Assembly (NCBI GenBank): GCA_004835665.1
Contig: RBKR01000002.1
Span: forward strand, 124,001-188,000
Reading direction: 5' to 3'
Source of the DNA: Phoma sp. XZ068
Taxonomy: Eukaryota > Ascomycota > Dothideomycetes > Pleosporales > Didymellaceae
DNA: 64,000 nucleotides
The notes beneath the pieces were generated by a model, which was given only the letters and a program-made list of their open reading frames with translations, was not told the origin of the DNA and did no database searches. Positions 1-12,713 of the stretch are shown one piece after another (the stretch's first letter is position 1; each line of letters opens with the position of its first letter). Position numbers and translations under genes: made by a program.

Positions 1-1320
1 CACCATGGATACTGTGGCAAGGATTGTTGGTGAGCCTTCCGGCTCATAAACAGAAATGCAGAACCACGCATGACGTCAGCGTCTGGCTGGAACCACTCCC
101 AGTCTATCCATTGCACCATCCATTTCACACTGACATTACAAGTGTATTCACTGCTGGGATTTGGGATAAGACTTCTGAGACTATCGGTTATGATGTTACG
201 AATTCCCAGTGCTCTTTGGGGGAAACCGGTTTGGACAGGTAACCATTTAATATGTATCTACAAGGCACTGCAATGTATAGTTACGGAAGCAGGAGAGAAA
301 GTGAGGTGAATCATATATTTCTTTCCTAATAAAAAAAGATAAGCCTAAAAAGGATCAAGCAGCAGGATTTGAGCGATCGCAACTATGCAGGCAGTGTCGG
401 CAAGCTTTAGACCGTAACCTGCAGGATGCATCCGCGAGGCGCTTCGGCAGGAAAACAGCCCTGGTCAGTCACGCATACTCAAGAAGCCATGGTTTGCCGT
501 TGCTTGATAAGATTTACCGCTGCTGGATTGTAATCGGAGGTGAAACGTCGCCGTGAAAGCTGACGTGGTAAGAATAGGTTGACTTGGATATTGACAGGAC
601 GCCGCGGGAAGTACGGTTCGACCAAATGGTCCGCCTTTTCATCAAGTTACACAACAGCTGGCCTCTAGAATCAAATCTACATTCAAGCACAATATTCACT
701 GTAGATCTCTAACATACATTCATCCACCCGCACCCAAGCCTATCTTGCCGCCAGCAGGAACGTCTCTCGCATTTGAGTCAACAAGTCTGAAAGCTCGTTC
801 TCCGAATGTCAAAATCTATTATCTCCCTATCCAAGGAGGGTACGCTTTTGGGTCAGAGAAGGGAGATGAGAATTGTTCACAATAAGTATCTTACAAGGCT
901 AGAGCATCTCGTCTAGCATTGGCGTAACCCAAGTCTCAGGAGGGCGTGATCTAGATCTTAGAACTTATTTGTAGTGCGCAGGGAATACGACAGCGCTGAA
1001 GATGAAATTTGGGGGAAATTGATAGAGACAGATATTGGGCGTACACATGTTTGTATTTTCGGGGTAAGAATCCCTTTATGAGAGTCCAGGCAGACATTGG
1101 ACATGAAACCAGAGGAGAAGAGTGCAGTGGCTTTTGAGACGAGGCGGAGTAGAAGACCCAGTTAGGACAGCACAATTTTATTTCGTTGAAGCCCAGTTAT
1201 CAAGAGCTGACAAGTGTTCACCCGAAATATATTCTATGGACACCTGCATCAGCTTGGCATGCAATCTTGCAGTCCAACCTCATGGCGCCGGCAGAATCTC
1301 TCTTTGATAACAAAACTAGC
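1..1320. other. intergenic, no gene seen
   Basis: No frame here shows conserved protein character, splice-linked exons or an RNA gene. The open frames are short and overlap on both strands. It holds the 3' flank of the cysteine-rich peptide gene. Confidence 0.5.
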
Positions 1321-1619
1321 TCAGCTTTTCGATCGTTAACCTCCAAGCTTTGTCTCTCATTGTTTCACTCTACTTACCAAGCTCCACAAATTGTGCTGCA
1401 AGTTCCCAGTGGGCTGCAGCTCGTGCAGCAATTTTTACCGCCTGTACACTTAGTACAGGATCGTTTCGTCAAATCCACAACAGCACGCTCGTCCACGGAT
1501 TCGATGGACGAGCCTGGCGTCGTAGGTGCGCCGTTATAGCCAGATCGGCCAGGCGCGGGTACGGCCAGGATTGCTGGGGCGATAAGAGTCGTAAGTGCGA
1601 GGATACTAAATGACTTCAT
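1321..1619 (-). CDS. small secreted cysteine-rich peptide precursor
   Basis: Predicted 81-residue precursor with an N-terminal signal peptide (residues 1 to about 19, hydrophobic core ending in AILA), a short acidic pro-region and a Lys-Arg Kex2-type site (LTKR). Everything after KR is a 28-residue cysteine-rich peptide with spacing C-x2-C-x5-CC-x2-C-x5-C-x3-C-x2-C. Read without splicing, the frame ends in Trp-stop just after the seventh cysteine. That Trp codon overlaps a perfect GTAAGT donor (intron from 1377). Removing a 53-nt intron (1377-1325, branch-like GTTAAC) gives TGC then TGA, an eighth cysteine; the next two AGs also give Cys. Exons 1619-1378 and 1324-1321. A TATA box lies about 90 bp upstream. 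No family recognised. A processed effector, antimicrobial or signalling peptide is the natural guess, without direct evidence. Confidence 0.6.
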
Positions 1620-2138
1620 AGTCGACGAAATAGTGATCGCCGAGACTTGAATGCGAGAGACAAGGTTGATATGAGTAATAATAAACTGCTGGGGGGCATA
1701 TATGGGTCTTATATAGAGAGATTCTTACACCTTGACTGCACTAAACCAGGTTGTCTACACACGCCGTTCTTCATCCAATCGCAGCATTCAGGAAAGGTAC
1801 GCAGCTTAGTTCGCATTCACTTTTCTATTCAGTGCGTAATCTCGGAGTTTGAAAAGATCAAGCATCCAATAAGATCGTTTCGTTTATCGCTATTAAGTCA
1901 CGGAATAGATTGCTGTAGTTCGTCGTGCCAAATCGGGCTACATATGCCGAATGCCTACCTACATTCCATTATCCCACCACATATTTAACATCGTATATGT
2001 ACCCCACATGTAACGTGTCATTTGTAGTTCTTCTTTTGCTCGGTCCGTCGGGTTTTCGGTATATCGCGCCGGTATTCGCATTCCGAGTCCCTTCTATAGG
2101 TAGCCTTGCGAGCAGTTACGGTGTATTTTGGGATTAGA
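1620..2138. other. intergenic: promoter of peptide gene, 3' flank of CorA-like gene
   Basis: No gene seen apart from the TATA box. Moderately AT-rich. Confidence 0.5.
1708..1715 (-). promoter_or_regulatory. TATA box of the cysteine-rich peptide gene
   Basis: Minus-strand TATATAAG about 90 bp upstream of the ATG at 1619. The spacing and match suit a strongly inducible fungal promoter. Confidence 0.5.
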
Positions 2139-5100
2139 CTAGCGTTTCACGAGGGAACTCTTCCGTCGCTGCATGGCCTGGACTTGAGGCAGTGTAGTTC
2201 TGCTACTGTTCCAAGCGCTCTTTGCGCTTCCATGGGTTGCAAGCCTTGGTGAGGGCTGCTCTTTTTCGCTCACTCGCTGCAAGACCTGCACGATCGTCTC
2301 AAGAATATTGTCTCCGTGATTTGCGAGGAATACAGCTATAACGATAATCCCAGCAGTGACGGGAAGAGCTGTGGCCCAAAATACGCCCTGTCGTTTATCC
2401 ATATCCCGAATGTCGGCAAAATTCATGCCGAAAAAACTGCTGACGAACGACCTAGATGCATTAGTTCTAAGCTGTGGCCGGAGTGTTTGTGAAGAACATA
2501 CAGAGGTAAGAAAATTGTTGTGATCATGGTAAAAACAAAGATTGCCTTCCCGTGGTCTTCCTCCAGGATTTCTACGCTTTGCCGCAGCTGATTACGCAGA
2601 TGCTGGACACGATCATCCAACGCTTGTAGCTCACTAGCTTCAATATCCAAGTCGTCTAGCGCTCTTTGCAAACCAGCACGTTCGGCAGGATACCTCGCAG
2701 TGCGATCTTTCGTGATTTTGGGGAAATACTGCGGGTCTAGTACGATCATTAGGCTATCGAGGCAATTTTGTTGCCAATCATTGACCCTGCGTACAACGTC
2801 GAGCTCTTCTTGTAGAACATGAATGTCATGCAATAGCCGTCTTCGAGGAAATTGACTGATTTGATAAACCTAGACGCTAACCATTAGTTACTTGACCGCA
2901 ATATCAATGCCATGTAAGAACCATACCAATTTTGAGGCATACTTATGGTATAGCGCGTAGTTGCGCCGATCGTCATCTGGCAACAGTGCCCGCTTCTGTA
3001 CATTCTGTAACAGAGCTGTGACAAGTAGCTCTGGCCCTGCAGACCCAATTTCTACCGTTGCAGCAGGGTCAGAAAGAACGAAAGCTTTCTCCGCACGCGT
3101 CATTGCCTGCTGGGCCCCTTTCTTTAGGTCGCCAAGTCTTGACAGTGCATAGCTGTCCATTTGCAGTCCCTTCTCTTCAAAGGGTAACATCGTCCTACAC
3201 CGAATCTCGCTCTGTATTCCAAAAGCTATAGTCTTGATTTGAACGATAAACAATGTGATGATTTCGAAGCATTCCACCAGGCCTCCTGGCAAAGCAAAAC
3301 CAGCATCTCCATCACCTCGGGCTACCGTACGCTCATGTATCTTTCTCGCGCGTGAGTAAAGCATGGTCAAATATCCGATGTAAAGTTCTACTACACGAAT
3401 ATGGTGATCGTTTGTTAAGTTGCTCCTTATCTGGTTGGCACTCTGTACCCAGTAAGCGAGCTGGTGATCTTGGACGGCTTTGCTTGAATTTCGAAAATGA
3501 ACGGTTTTCAAATGCATGATTGCCTCCGTATGAGTCTCATATACGCAACCGGCTTTACAGTTCATACAATCCTCCAGCGCTATAGATGGTAGAGTGAGGC
3601 TGCTTTGTGGTTGGCATGGCCTGCTGGATCGGCGTATGACATATGTTTGCTGCGATGGCTCATCGTCAAGCTCTAACGTATCCATCATTATCTAGGTTAT
3701 AGTGAGCTGTCGTTAACACAATACTGTAGGAAATGAGAGCTTGGATATGAGGTGGGCTTACCCGTGACAAGGACTCCAGCGAGCCCCAAATCTTTCCGAG
3801 CAGCGAGTGCGAAAAATCGCAAGGGATGAACAGCCCTACCAAATCTTTCGATGTTTGCACAAGTGTTTTAATCATAGTAGCAGTTTTTTCTCTTCGTTTC
3901 TTAGTAATTGAAGCCTGTCGGTTGTGGTCATCGTCATCCGAAGACAGGTGTAAATCGTTTTCTTGGTTCTCCGTGTGAGTAGAGCTCCAGTGAAGTCCTC
4001 CTTCGATGGGTTCTGCTGGTGGCTTGTAGAAGGCTTCCAATACAAGTTCAAGGTCTTTGAGAGCTATTCCAATGGCTGAAGTATATGAAGTTGCGTCGAT
4101 ACGACGCTTGATGTGATCGTCGCTATCCTGCAATATGCTGATCAGACTAGCGCCAAGACTCTCCGCAGCTTCTTGAGGAGCATTTGCTTGACTGAAGGCA
4201 CAGTTGTTGATCCATGGCCAAGCCAAGAAAGAGCCTTTAGCAATGCTCTTGAGGTCTCTAAGCCTAATCTCTGCGGAGTCTGCTTCTGGCGACATGATGT
4301 TTGAGAATGCCCTTTGCGCGTCTTTGACACCACTCTCGCAAACGAGACGTATGATTGTTTGGACCGAACTTCCAAGCTCAAGTACTTCTTGCTCAATTGA
4401 TTGCAGCCCAAGAAGGTTCATCAATGACACTCTGTATTCAGGCTTTCCAGCGAACTTTGGGTTTGCCTCTTCCAAGGACAGGATCTCTTGAATCTTTCCA
4501 GCAGTTTGTACACATTTTTGGATCTGCCGCTGCTCTTGCCCGTGTCTATCTTGTGCTTCTGAGGATATAATCCCAGACCAGACCTTCAGTATCGAAGTCA
4601 CGCAAGTTTGGAATGTTTCCATGTACTCCGCAGTCATCTCCGGGGTTTCAACGGACTTCAGCATGATTCTCATGGATCTCAACTCGTCGTGTGAAGGTTG
4701 GAGGGGTTGAATAGGAACAATTGGCGGTACTTGATAGCCTGGTGCTGGTATTGGTAACGAGCCAGCTGAGTGCCGGAATAAATGGGGCATCTTTATGTGC
4801 TCATTTGACACACGTCCTGGTGGGAGGTCTTGAATCTCTACAACCTCCTTTTCGATCGGTGCAATGGAGGTTCTTTTGTTAGCGGTCTCTGGACAGCTGC
4901 CGTGCCATGTACTGGCTTTGTGAAGCGTTAGCGGAACTGTGGTACTGCTCCCTTTTTGCGTCTCCGCAAATTCGTTTACTTCAAAATCTTCGATACGCCT
5001 CCCTTCGAATAGTTTTACGTCTTCTGCATTCTTAGAGTTGTCGATACCATCTTTCACAACTTCTTCGACAGTGATTAGAGGCGCCTGTTCAGGTATCGGA

Positions 5101-7921
5101 GGCCAGGTTTGGCCAATCTGTTCAAGGGTCGGGGCGTGCTGTCCAAGTAAGACAGTATCTTGACACATTTCAGATGCACTCTGTTGTGTATAAGTAAGGA
5201 CGTATTCTGCCGCAGTGTTAGCGTGGATCACTGAATGTTGCACCTTGGATAGCACTTACTGGAACCAATGCTCACGCACCAAACCTGAGATACTAGCATG
5301 ACTTTATCAGCTGCGCTCGGAGAAATCTTGCTGAAGCTTGGTGGCATATCTTGATCAGATGTTGAATCATACGGATACAAGGTCTGAAGCACGCTTCTGC
5401 TGGGGTAGCCTTCATCGTTATGCCGAGGTCGAACGCCACGGGACTGCAGAGTCAGGAATGGGAAGCATACGAACGTTGCAGAGAGGTTCTGGGCGCTGCT
5501 ATATTTTGACGTCGCACCATCGCATCGTAGCACTGCGCCGGGTGTCAATAGATACCCATCAAAGTAGTGTTGTTGATGTGAATTCCTGAGCTTCTCAAAC
5601 AGTCGTGCAACAACGTTCTGTAACTCTCGAGTGATATTCGGAGCACTAAGGCAATGATCCTACCCGATCAATTAACGCTGTCACGATAAAAAGACAGAGA
5701 CACTACTTGCCTCGAAAACTGTTAATCCCATGCATTCGCTTTGTATGTGTCTTTATGCGACAGCATTGCGTCAGTGACAGCTGCTGCCGTGTGAAAAGTC
5801 TGCCAAAAAGGGTACTTACAACCATTGTATTGGGCATTCACTACTTGCGCTTGGCAGCGAGGGACCTTGGCGGCACTGCAGATTGATAGATTGCCATCCG
5901 TCTCCTCTCTTTAGTCGACTCGCCACAAGCGCCTCACACCTATGATAGGTGTGAATATGTCCAAATTCATGGTCTATACTACTTGATTCAGGCCATTGAT
6001 TGTTGAGCGTGGGTGCATAAGGATGCAATGGAATGATTGCCTTGAACCTCAACTGCTCCAGATGCGCCGGATCGATATCAGTGATCTCATTAGCAGCCGA
6101 ATTTGCCGTGGCAACCGGACCTTGTTTCGGCCTAGTCACAATTCTTTGCTGAGATGTGCGCGGTTGAAGGGACTCATCAACCACAGTATTCGACTCATCA
6201 TCATCGGAGTTGGAGTCGTACGACGCGACAAAGGGCAATTCAGGAGGTAAGTGCACCGAGGGGGGCGATGTAGGCGGTGATGTCGGTGGAGCAAGAAGTG
6301 CACGAAGTTCTGGATAAACTGGATCTTTTGATAGAGGGTGAGTTGGGGGCGGTGGTGGTGGCGGTGGCCCATACAGAGGTGTTATCATAGGCTCATTGTA
6401 ACGTGGATATAAAGGCTGTCCATAATTCCTATCGTTTGGGTCAAGATAAGGATTTGCTGTATATCCTGGATAAGCCGTAGTTTGAGAATTGTAAAGGTAC
6501 GTAGGTCCAGCGTAGTGTGGCCATTGTCTTGGGTTTAGGTTGCCGTTGCTGTACCCTTGTGCTGGAGGCATAGGAAATGGGTTCGAGTACTCGAACGCTT
6601 GCTGAGCAGGGTCTGGCGCCGCAACGTTACTACGCGATGCAGCTCTAGGATCGGCTCTCGCCCTGGTTTGAGAATAGCGAACGGAGACGTCTTCACTGGA
6701 TGCTAAACTTGCACCATGCTTCCGTACAGGGTGCACATCGCGATGATGACTGAGAGGCCGCCGATGAGGCAGTTGGTGAGGGTCACTATCGTCCTCTAGT
6801 AGGTCCCACGAGTTTTCCTCATCATCAGTGTAACTGGACGTGTAGTCTTCTTCCTCATTGTTTGCCGTGTCTGCCTGAAACCTGCTCCTGCGCACTCCTG
6901 CGGTAAATTGTGTAGATTCGAAACTGAAACGAGAGGAATTGGAGGAACGTGGCTGTTTTACTGCGAAAGGATACAGCTCATTTTCTGCTGTATCTGTCTC
7001 GTGGGCTGTTGGACCATCGGTTTCTGATGACGTAGTTGTGAATGATTGTTGACCTGTTGTAGAGATCTGGTCTAAACTCGAGCGAGAATCATACGAGCGT
7101 CTCGCTCGTGAAGACCTGCTTCTTTTTAGTACACGTCTTCTCGGAGCACGCCGATGGTACGACGATTTATTCGAATTTCGACTTGTATGGTGACTAGTAT
7201 CGGAGTCTGGGCGGTGCTTGGTCTCGGGAACGGTGATAAATTTTGCAACCTGGCCTGCATCTTCGTGGCCAGTGCTGTGTCGGCCATTCAACTCTCGTGA
7301 TAAATTCTTAGAGAACGGCAACTCATCCCAGATGTTATTCTTTGCAGGCGCTTTCGAATTGCCGTGTGTGGAGACTGTGGCTTGCGCAAGCGATGTGCTT
7401 CGTTCACGCTCCAGCTTGCAAGCATCGGTCTCAGTTCTTACCCCCTGAAGAGCATGATCTTGATTCCAAACATGATCCCCTAGTCGTTCCGGCGAGCCCC
7501 TCCATGTGTTTATCCAAGATGGGTTGCGCAGTTCGAGAGATGATTTACGCCCTGGCCCCAAGAGTTCCTTGCCGTTGCTCGTAGGCTCTTCTGCCGTATT
7601 GTGTACAGCAGCAGAGACTTCTGGTGCCAAATTCGAGCTTTTCTTCTGTTTCAAGTCTGATGGAAGTCCCAAGGTTGCTGTATGCTCTTTTCTCGCTTTC
7701 CCCTTGCCCCAGCCTGGTTCGAGGCCGCAATCGGATCCATCATCCTCTACCGTGGCCTGCCGACTCGTACTGTCGAACTTCTTGATAATTATACCAACTT
7801 CTTCCCGAGAAAAACTTCTAGAGGTAGTTTCGTGAATTTCAACGTTCGGTTCGGTCGTATCGCTCGACGAGGATTCAGCCTTCCCGTCCTTTCGCGCATC
7901 TGGCCTACCCATGCCGTCCAT
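2139..7921 (-). CDS. very large fungal CorA-like Mg2+ transporter-family protein
   Basis: Seven exons: 7921-5820, 5750-5711, 5659-5260, 5206-3762, 3691-2892, 2840-2502 and 2451-2139, giving about 1,812 residues. The C-terminus has the CorA signature: a hydrophobic helix running into FFGMN (the GMN motif, created across the last intron), then a second membrane helix after DMDKRQG. The first 700 residues (exon 1) are low-complexity: Ser/Arg/Asp-rich, with proline runs. The middle has a Cys/His cluster (CMNCKAGC then HLKTVH) that may be a zinc finger, and helical segments. Intron 2 (5710-5660) has a GC donor (GAG/GCAAGT). The acceptor of intron 5 is ambiguous (2841 or 2856; both keep frame). The open frame reaches 7969 but its first ATG is at 7921. 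True ion transport is unproven: fungal members of this group are often annotated only as CorA-like. Certain about the C-terminal domain, less about each exon edge. Confidence 0.8.
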
Positions 7922-8640
7922 TCCTTCTCTTTCTATCCCCGGTTCAATATCAGAGTGAATCAGGCACACAGGATCCTGAGTTAGCCTTTGTTCAGAGTGC
8001 GGGGGCTTGAAATTTTATCGTCTATCGAAGAAGGCGGAGCAATGTTCGGGTTTTCGTGATTTCTTCTCAGCCTTGCATGCATGCTTGCAGGAGGCTGCAG
8101 CTGCGAACTCGTTCTGCATGCTGCATGGCTGCGCTGGCATGAGTATCACACCAATCATTGCAAATCATCTCTGTCAGGAAGGAGCATGCGCCCAGTTTGG
8201 AAGCCTAGGAACTTGGCAGATCATCAACTGTGGGGGCCGTGTTTTGTAGTGGCTAGGACTGGACGCGCGCGCCAAAATCAAGATGGCGCTTAAGCACCAC
8301 CGTTAGGGTAAGGGTTTGCTATCGATGCGGTCTTGTCAATATAGAAGATAAGAGGTGATCGGTGAGCTATCTTTCCGTTTCTACATACGCTCGGCTTTCC
8401 CGACTATCATAGTTCTCGTAAGCATGCTTCCTGGTTATCGTAGAAGAGCCTGGAAGCACACTTGTCACCCAACTCAAGCTTGATATATAAGTTTTGCAGC
8501 CGAAGGTACTTTTCACTATTTTTTGCTTGTGTATGATTGAATTAGTACACCTAACAGTCACTTGAAGGTGTATTGTAAAGCAAATGCCTTTTTAGGATAT
8601 TGTTTGACAAGCTTTGTTGCTGTGCAATCCCCAGTTACGT
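7922..8640. other. intergenic, no gene seen
   Basis: Promoter side of the CorA-like gene and 3' flank of the DUF3176 gene. One short telomere-like run near 8304 is isolated and not meaningful. Confidence 0.5.
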
Positions 8641-10625
8641 TCATCTCGCCACAAGCTTCAATGAACCCACCGTGCTGTCGAGACTAACGCTCGTAGAGCT
8701 TGCATAATCCGACATCGCTTGCTTGCTGTCCAGCTTGGAGGGATTCGCATCCTCATGTTCCACCTCGCAGAACAGTGTTGCCAGAACTGAGCTCTTCCAC
8801 AACCTTTCACTCTTTATCCCTCGATTCTCGATGGCCACAAGCGCCAAGAACAACCCAGTCAGTCCAAGCATGACAGCTGGGAACGTAATCCAAGGCCATC
8901 GGATGTACATGCATGTCGTAGTGACCCACATGTCTCCTGGAACATTCCAGGGTGACCTTTCCACATCGCCTTGCGTTCGGATAACCACCGACATCGAGGT
9001 CGTCAAGTTACTCATTATCTCTTCGACTGATTCCATAGTCATGCTTCCATTATTCCATAGCCGACGCAAATGAATCGGCCCTACAAGGCCACCCCTCGGG
9101 GCCCGACGTACGTGTTGGTCGTCAAAGATGTCCACGAACGTGTCTTGTATGCCGCTTGTCGAGAATCGGCTGACGGTCCAGATGCAGTCATTGGGATAAT
9201 ACCACCATTTCCAGCCTAAGCTCTCGGACGAATTGAATTGCGGATCGGATATGATGGAGCCATCGGCGGCCTTGAAAAACCTGCTGTATCCTGGTTGAGG
9301 TGTCTCTGACCCGTCGCAGGATGCACGGATGCCGTTTCGTAGTGTGTAGTTTGTCGTCATTTTGTGAGAAATCCAGGCTACTTCGTCGGTGTACTGTTTG
9401 CTTATGTTGGATGGTTGTTTGAATTGCTCAGCCACTGTTTTCATTTGGATAGTATCAACGAGCTTTTCTTCCAACTGACCCTTGGTAATGTTGACTGCGT
9501 AGGTGTTGATGGTTGGGTATAGTTCACACCCGACTGCTGTTTGGTTGGCCTTACCATAAGAGGCGTATTCTCTGAACTGGATAAAGAACGCGACAAAGGA
9601 GGATTTCACCATCTGTGTTTCAAGAACAGTCCCATCATCAGGCATGGACACATTTGCCACGGTAGTAATGTTTTTACAGGAGTAGCCGAGTCCAATCGTT
9701 TGGAATGAAGCACCATCAGTTTCGGGGAAAGTGCAGTTACCGCTATCACAACCATGAGACAGTTCGGATGTAAGATCCCCGACTGGTTGAATTATGCCAC
9801 CATGAATAGCGGCAAGCATTGCGGGATGGACATCCGGCTTCATGTTTTGGACTGGTGGACCGGAAATTGCGAAGTTGTTAGTCTGCGCAACACTCACTAG
9901 CCTGGTGTTATCACGTTGGGCACAATCCTGGAATTGAATGAGCTGTTGCGTGAAAAACCCAGTCAAAGATGCCATGATCGTTGTGAGTGCACCGAAGGCA
10001 GCAATATAACTTGAGATTGTTAGTGAAGCCTGTTTAAAGTAGCTCTGAATACTTACTAAGCGTGCTTTGGTCTAAAGTTGAAGAGTAGCGAAATAGAACC
10101 CCATGAACCACGACTGGCAGAATCAAACTGCTCTATGTGTTTCAGCGGCCTCGCTTTCTGGAACCAGTGCCACTTGGACTGGCTAATGCCTGACAAATAT
10201 CAGCATATGAATAAAGGTTCATACAATCAAATGTGTAATAATGACCTACCTTCCGCTAGTATCACACCTACACTGGCTCGCATGACCAAAGAGAATAAAG
10301 AGATAATAGAGTTAATGGTAACCAGCTGTGGCCATTCCGGAAGTGGCTTGGCCTGGTGAGCTATGAGCGTTGCTATGAGCCCAGCGAACGCTGCCAGTGA
10401 AATTACGAAGCTGCAAACTTCAGCGGTCCATCTTTTATTCCATGCTCGTGCGAAAAAGGAAGGTTCTGATTGTAGTCGGCGTTTCTCAGGTTTGCTGCGG
10501 TCTTCATCAACTGAACCCAACGATACAGACGGATTTTTTGTGGGTCGGTGGGCTGTTTCTTCAGTTGCAGCTTCATGACGCGAAGCTAGAAGTGGATGAG
10601 CCGATGGCTCGCGCTCATTATTCAT
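8641..10625 (-). CDS. DUF3176 family membrane protein
   Basis: Three exons (10625-10250, 10189-10057, 10009-8641), 625 residues. Order: a polar N-terminus of about 65 residues, two membrane helices (around EVCSFVISLAAFAGLI and INSIISLFSLVMRASVGVIL), the family segment ISQSKWHWF...SRGSWGSI, a third helix near ALTTIMASLTGFF, a long extracellular-like region rich in Cys and N-x-S/T sequons, a last helix WITFPAVMLGLTGLF and a short cytosolic tail. This is the usual layout of fungal DUF3176 proteins. Introns are 60 and 47 nt with GTAGGT/CAG and GTAAGT/AAG ends; splicing restores the conserved SQSKW segment. Biochemical role unknown. The sequon-rich loop suggests a plasma-membrane or endomembrane location. 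Confidence 0.82.
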
Positions 10626-11534
10626 TTTTCATTCAGGAAAATGAGATAAAACTGGGTGAGAATTGCGGTCAGCGGCACAAAACCTTTATGGAGGCGGGAC
10701 TCTTCTGAAGACTTTGTTTCATGAGGGGCCTTGGCACTGCGGTCACCCTTGTCAGCCATGTAAGGCCGCCACCCATAAGTCAGCTCAGTCGAGATTTGAG
10801 CCTGGAGCGTTAGGGACTGGTTACAACAGGTCTAATCTTTGTTGATGCTGCAGTGTACGAAAAAAACTCTTCAGTGTGAACATCTATGAAACTTTAACTT
10901 ACTTCACAACGCAGAATATTTACGCCACGACAAAATAATTTACGCAAAGCCTGCAGTGCAACGTTATCAGCCTTATGCTTATTGTTTTAAGTGCTTATAG
11001 TAATTTAAGGTGCTGTTGCGGTGTAGATAGAAGTTGGCCAGTCGTTTTGTTGCTGGGAAGTGTTTTGGCCCCCAAAAAGAAAGGAGCTCCTTCCTACCTA
11101 GGTACGGTCAGATTGCAATCCACGCAGATCCGCCCCTATGAATGTTCATTGGGCCTGACCTCAGTGGCAAGACTAGCCAATTCTGTAAATGTAAACTACA
11201 AAACAGCATCAGTGGGTAATGAAAGTGCATCTGGTCTCTTCGACCCCCTTATGAACGAGTGCATAAATTAAACATACCATTCAAGAGATCTACGACGGGA
11301 TCTTACTGCCGCCAGATCAATGATAACAAACCAAAGCACGAGCGATAAGCACGAGATGTAGAGATATTAGATGAGATCCACCTCAGCTTCAACCCCAGAA
11401 AAAGTCCTTCAGCCATGCATATGTTAGTTCTTTCCGCAATTTCACCAAACCCCAGTGTCCACGGACACACGTCCATATTTCTCTATGCCGCAATAACCAA
11501 TCTCCGTCTCACCCCCTCTGCCCCGTAGAGAAGC
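10626..11534. other. intergenic, no gene seen
   Basis: Promoter of the DUF3176 gene and 3' flank of the first DUF7918-type gene. AT-rich in the centre. Confidence 0.5.
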
Positions 11535-12713
11535 TCAATCAAGATCCACAAACGCCCTTCTCTTCGCCGGCCGCGTGCCCGTCCACACAACCTCGCCATC
11601 ACCACCCTCTGCTTCCACAGCCTCTTCGCGCTCACGCTTGACACGTATGAAGTTCTGTGCGTGTTTCTTTCTTTGTCAGTCTACCACACCAGAAATAACC
11701 AAGACAAGAACATGGTGCGTGAAGACGTACCGTTCTCTCAGCAAGCGCGGCAATAAGTTCCTCGCGCGTCATACTATCCGGATCGCGCGTTTCGAGCTCT
11801 GGTTCTGGCGAGCATGTTGGTGAGCGAGATGGTGAAGGGGTGCGGGGGATGATGCCGAGGGATTTGAGTGCGCCTGTCTTGGTGTCAGCGAGAAATTCTC
11901 ATGTAGGTAGGAGAATGATGGGTGGTGACTTACGTGTTGAGCGGTAGTGGAATTTGTATGATGCGAATGGCTCTTTTTCCGTGTGTACTTCGTGGAACTC
12001 TGAGGTTTGCATTACTCGTGGAGTGGTGAGGCTGTTGTCTGTTAGTATGAGGTGTGGTTGCGGTAGATAATATAGGCTGTACCTTGCTTGGTGAGTGAGC
12101 ACATCACCGGGCGTGGGTGCGCATTTCTGGCTGATCTTTTCGTTCAGCGGGTCGAGTTGCGATAAGGTGAGTCTTGGTACGTTCGGGTGGTGGGATTGTG
12201 TTTCGCTGATCAGGAAGTACATGTAGACTGTGATAGTGCCGATGCCTTCGAGTTGCCGCTTGAGGGCCTCCATTGGGCGAGTATGTTCGTCTGCACATGA
12301 TGTTAGCTCGGCCCTCCTCAGTAGAATGAGGCTGCGCGCTGACCAATCTCGATCTCTGAGAAGCGGAAAGTCTGCGTGAAGGTCTGTCCATTCTCCTCGA
12401 ACATTGTCATTGCGTACTTGTATCCACAAAAGTCGTCCTTGTCACCACTGTCTTTCCGAGGTGACTGCAGGTAGACACCATCGAGCATAACATCTGCGTG
12501 AGTTGCACGGCTGGTGTCAAACTCTTCCTTTAACAGCCAACGTACTGAGAACTCAGCACCAGAAGGTACTTCAAGGTACTTTGTGATGGAGTTAGAGAAG
12601 GTGTCGTAGCCAGTACTAGCGAGGTCTTCTTCCTCGTATTGGTGTTCTGGAAGTGGAACATTGTCAACTTCGACAGTAACCTCGAGACCGGGTACTACTG
12701 GTGCTATGGCCAT
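11535..12713 (-). CDS. DUF7918-type protein, copy A
   Basis: Five exons (12713-12344, 12290-12083, 12031-11934, 11873-11731, 11654-11535), 312 residues. It starts VPGLEVTVEVDNVPLPEH and has the conserved block SGAEFSVRW, the segment around RPMEALKRQLEGIGTITVYM, then KEPFASYKFHYRS, GALKSLGIIPRTPSP-like text and a charged, probably nuclear-type tail (VKRERE, RPAKRRAF). Intron 2 (12082-12032) is 51 nt, a multiple of three with no stop, so a naive reading runs straight through it. The paralogue next door lacks the corresponding residues and has an intron at the same place, which supports splicing. Known only as a domain of unknown function in fungi. The next gene upstream is a paralogue on the same strand. 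Confidence 0.8.

Noticed and set aside
8295..8325. TTAGGG-like run
   Set aside because: A single copy, inside an ordinary intergenic region; not a telomere or interstitial array.
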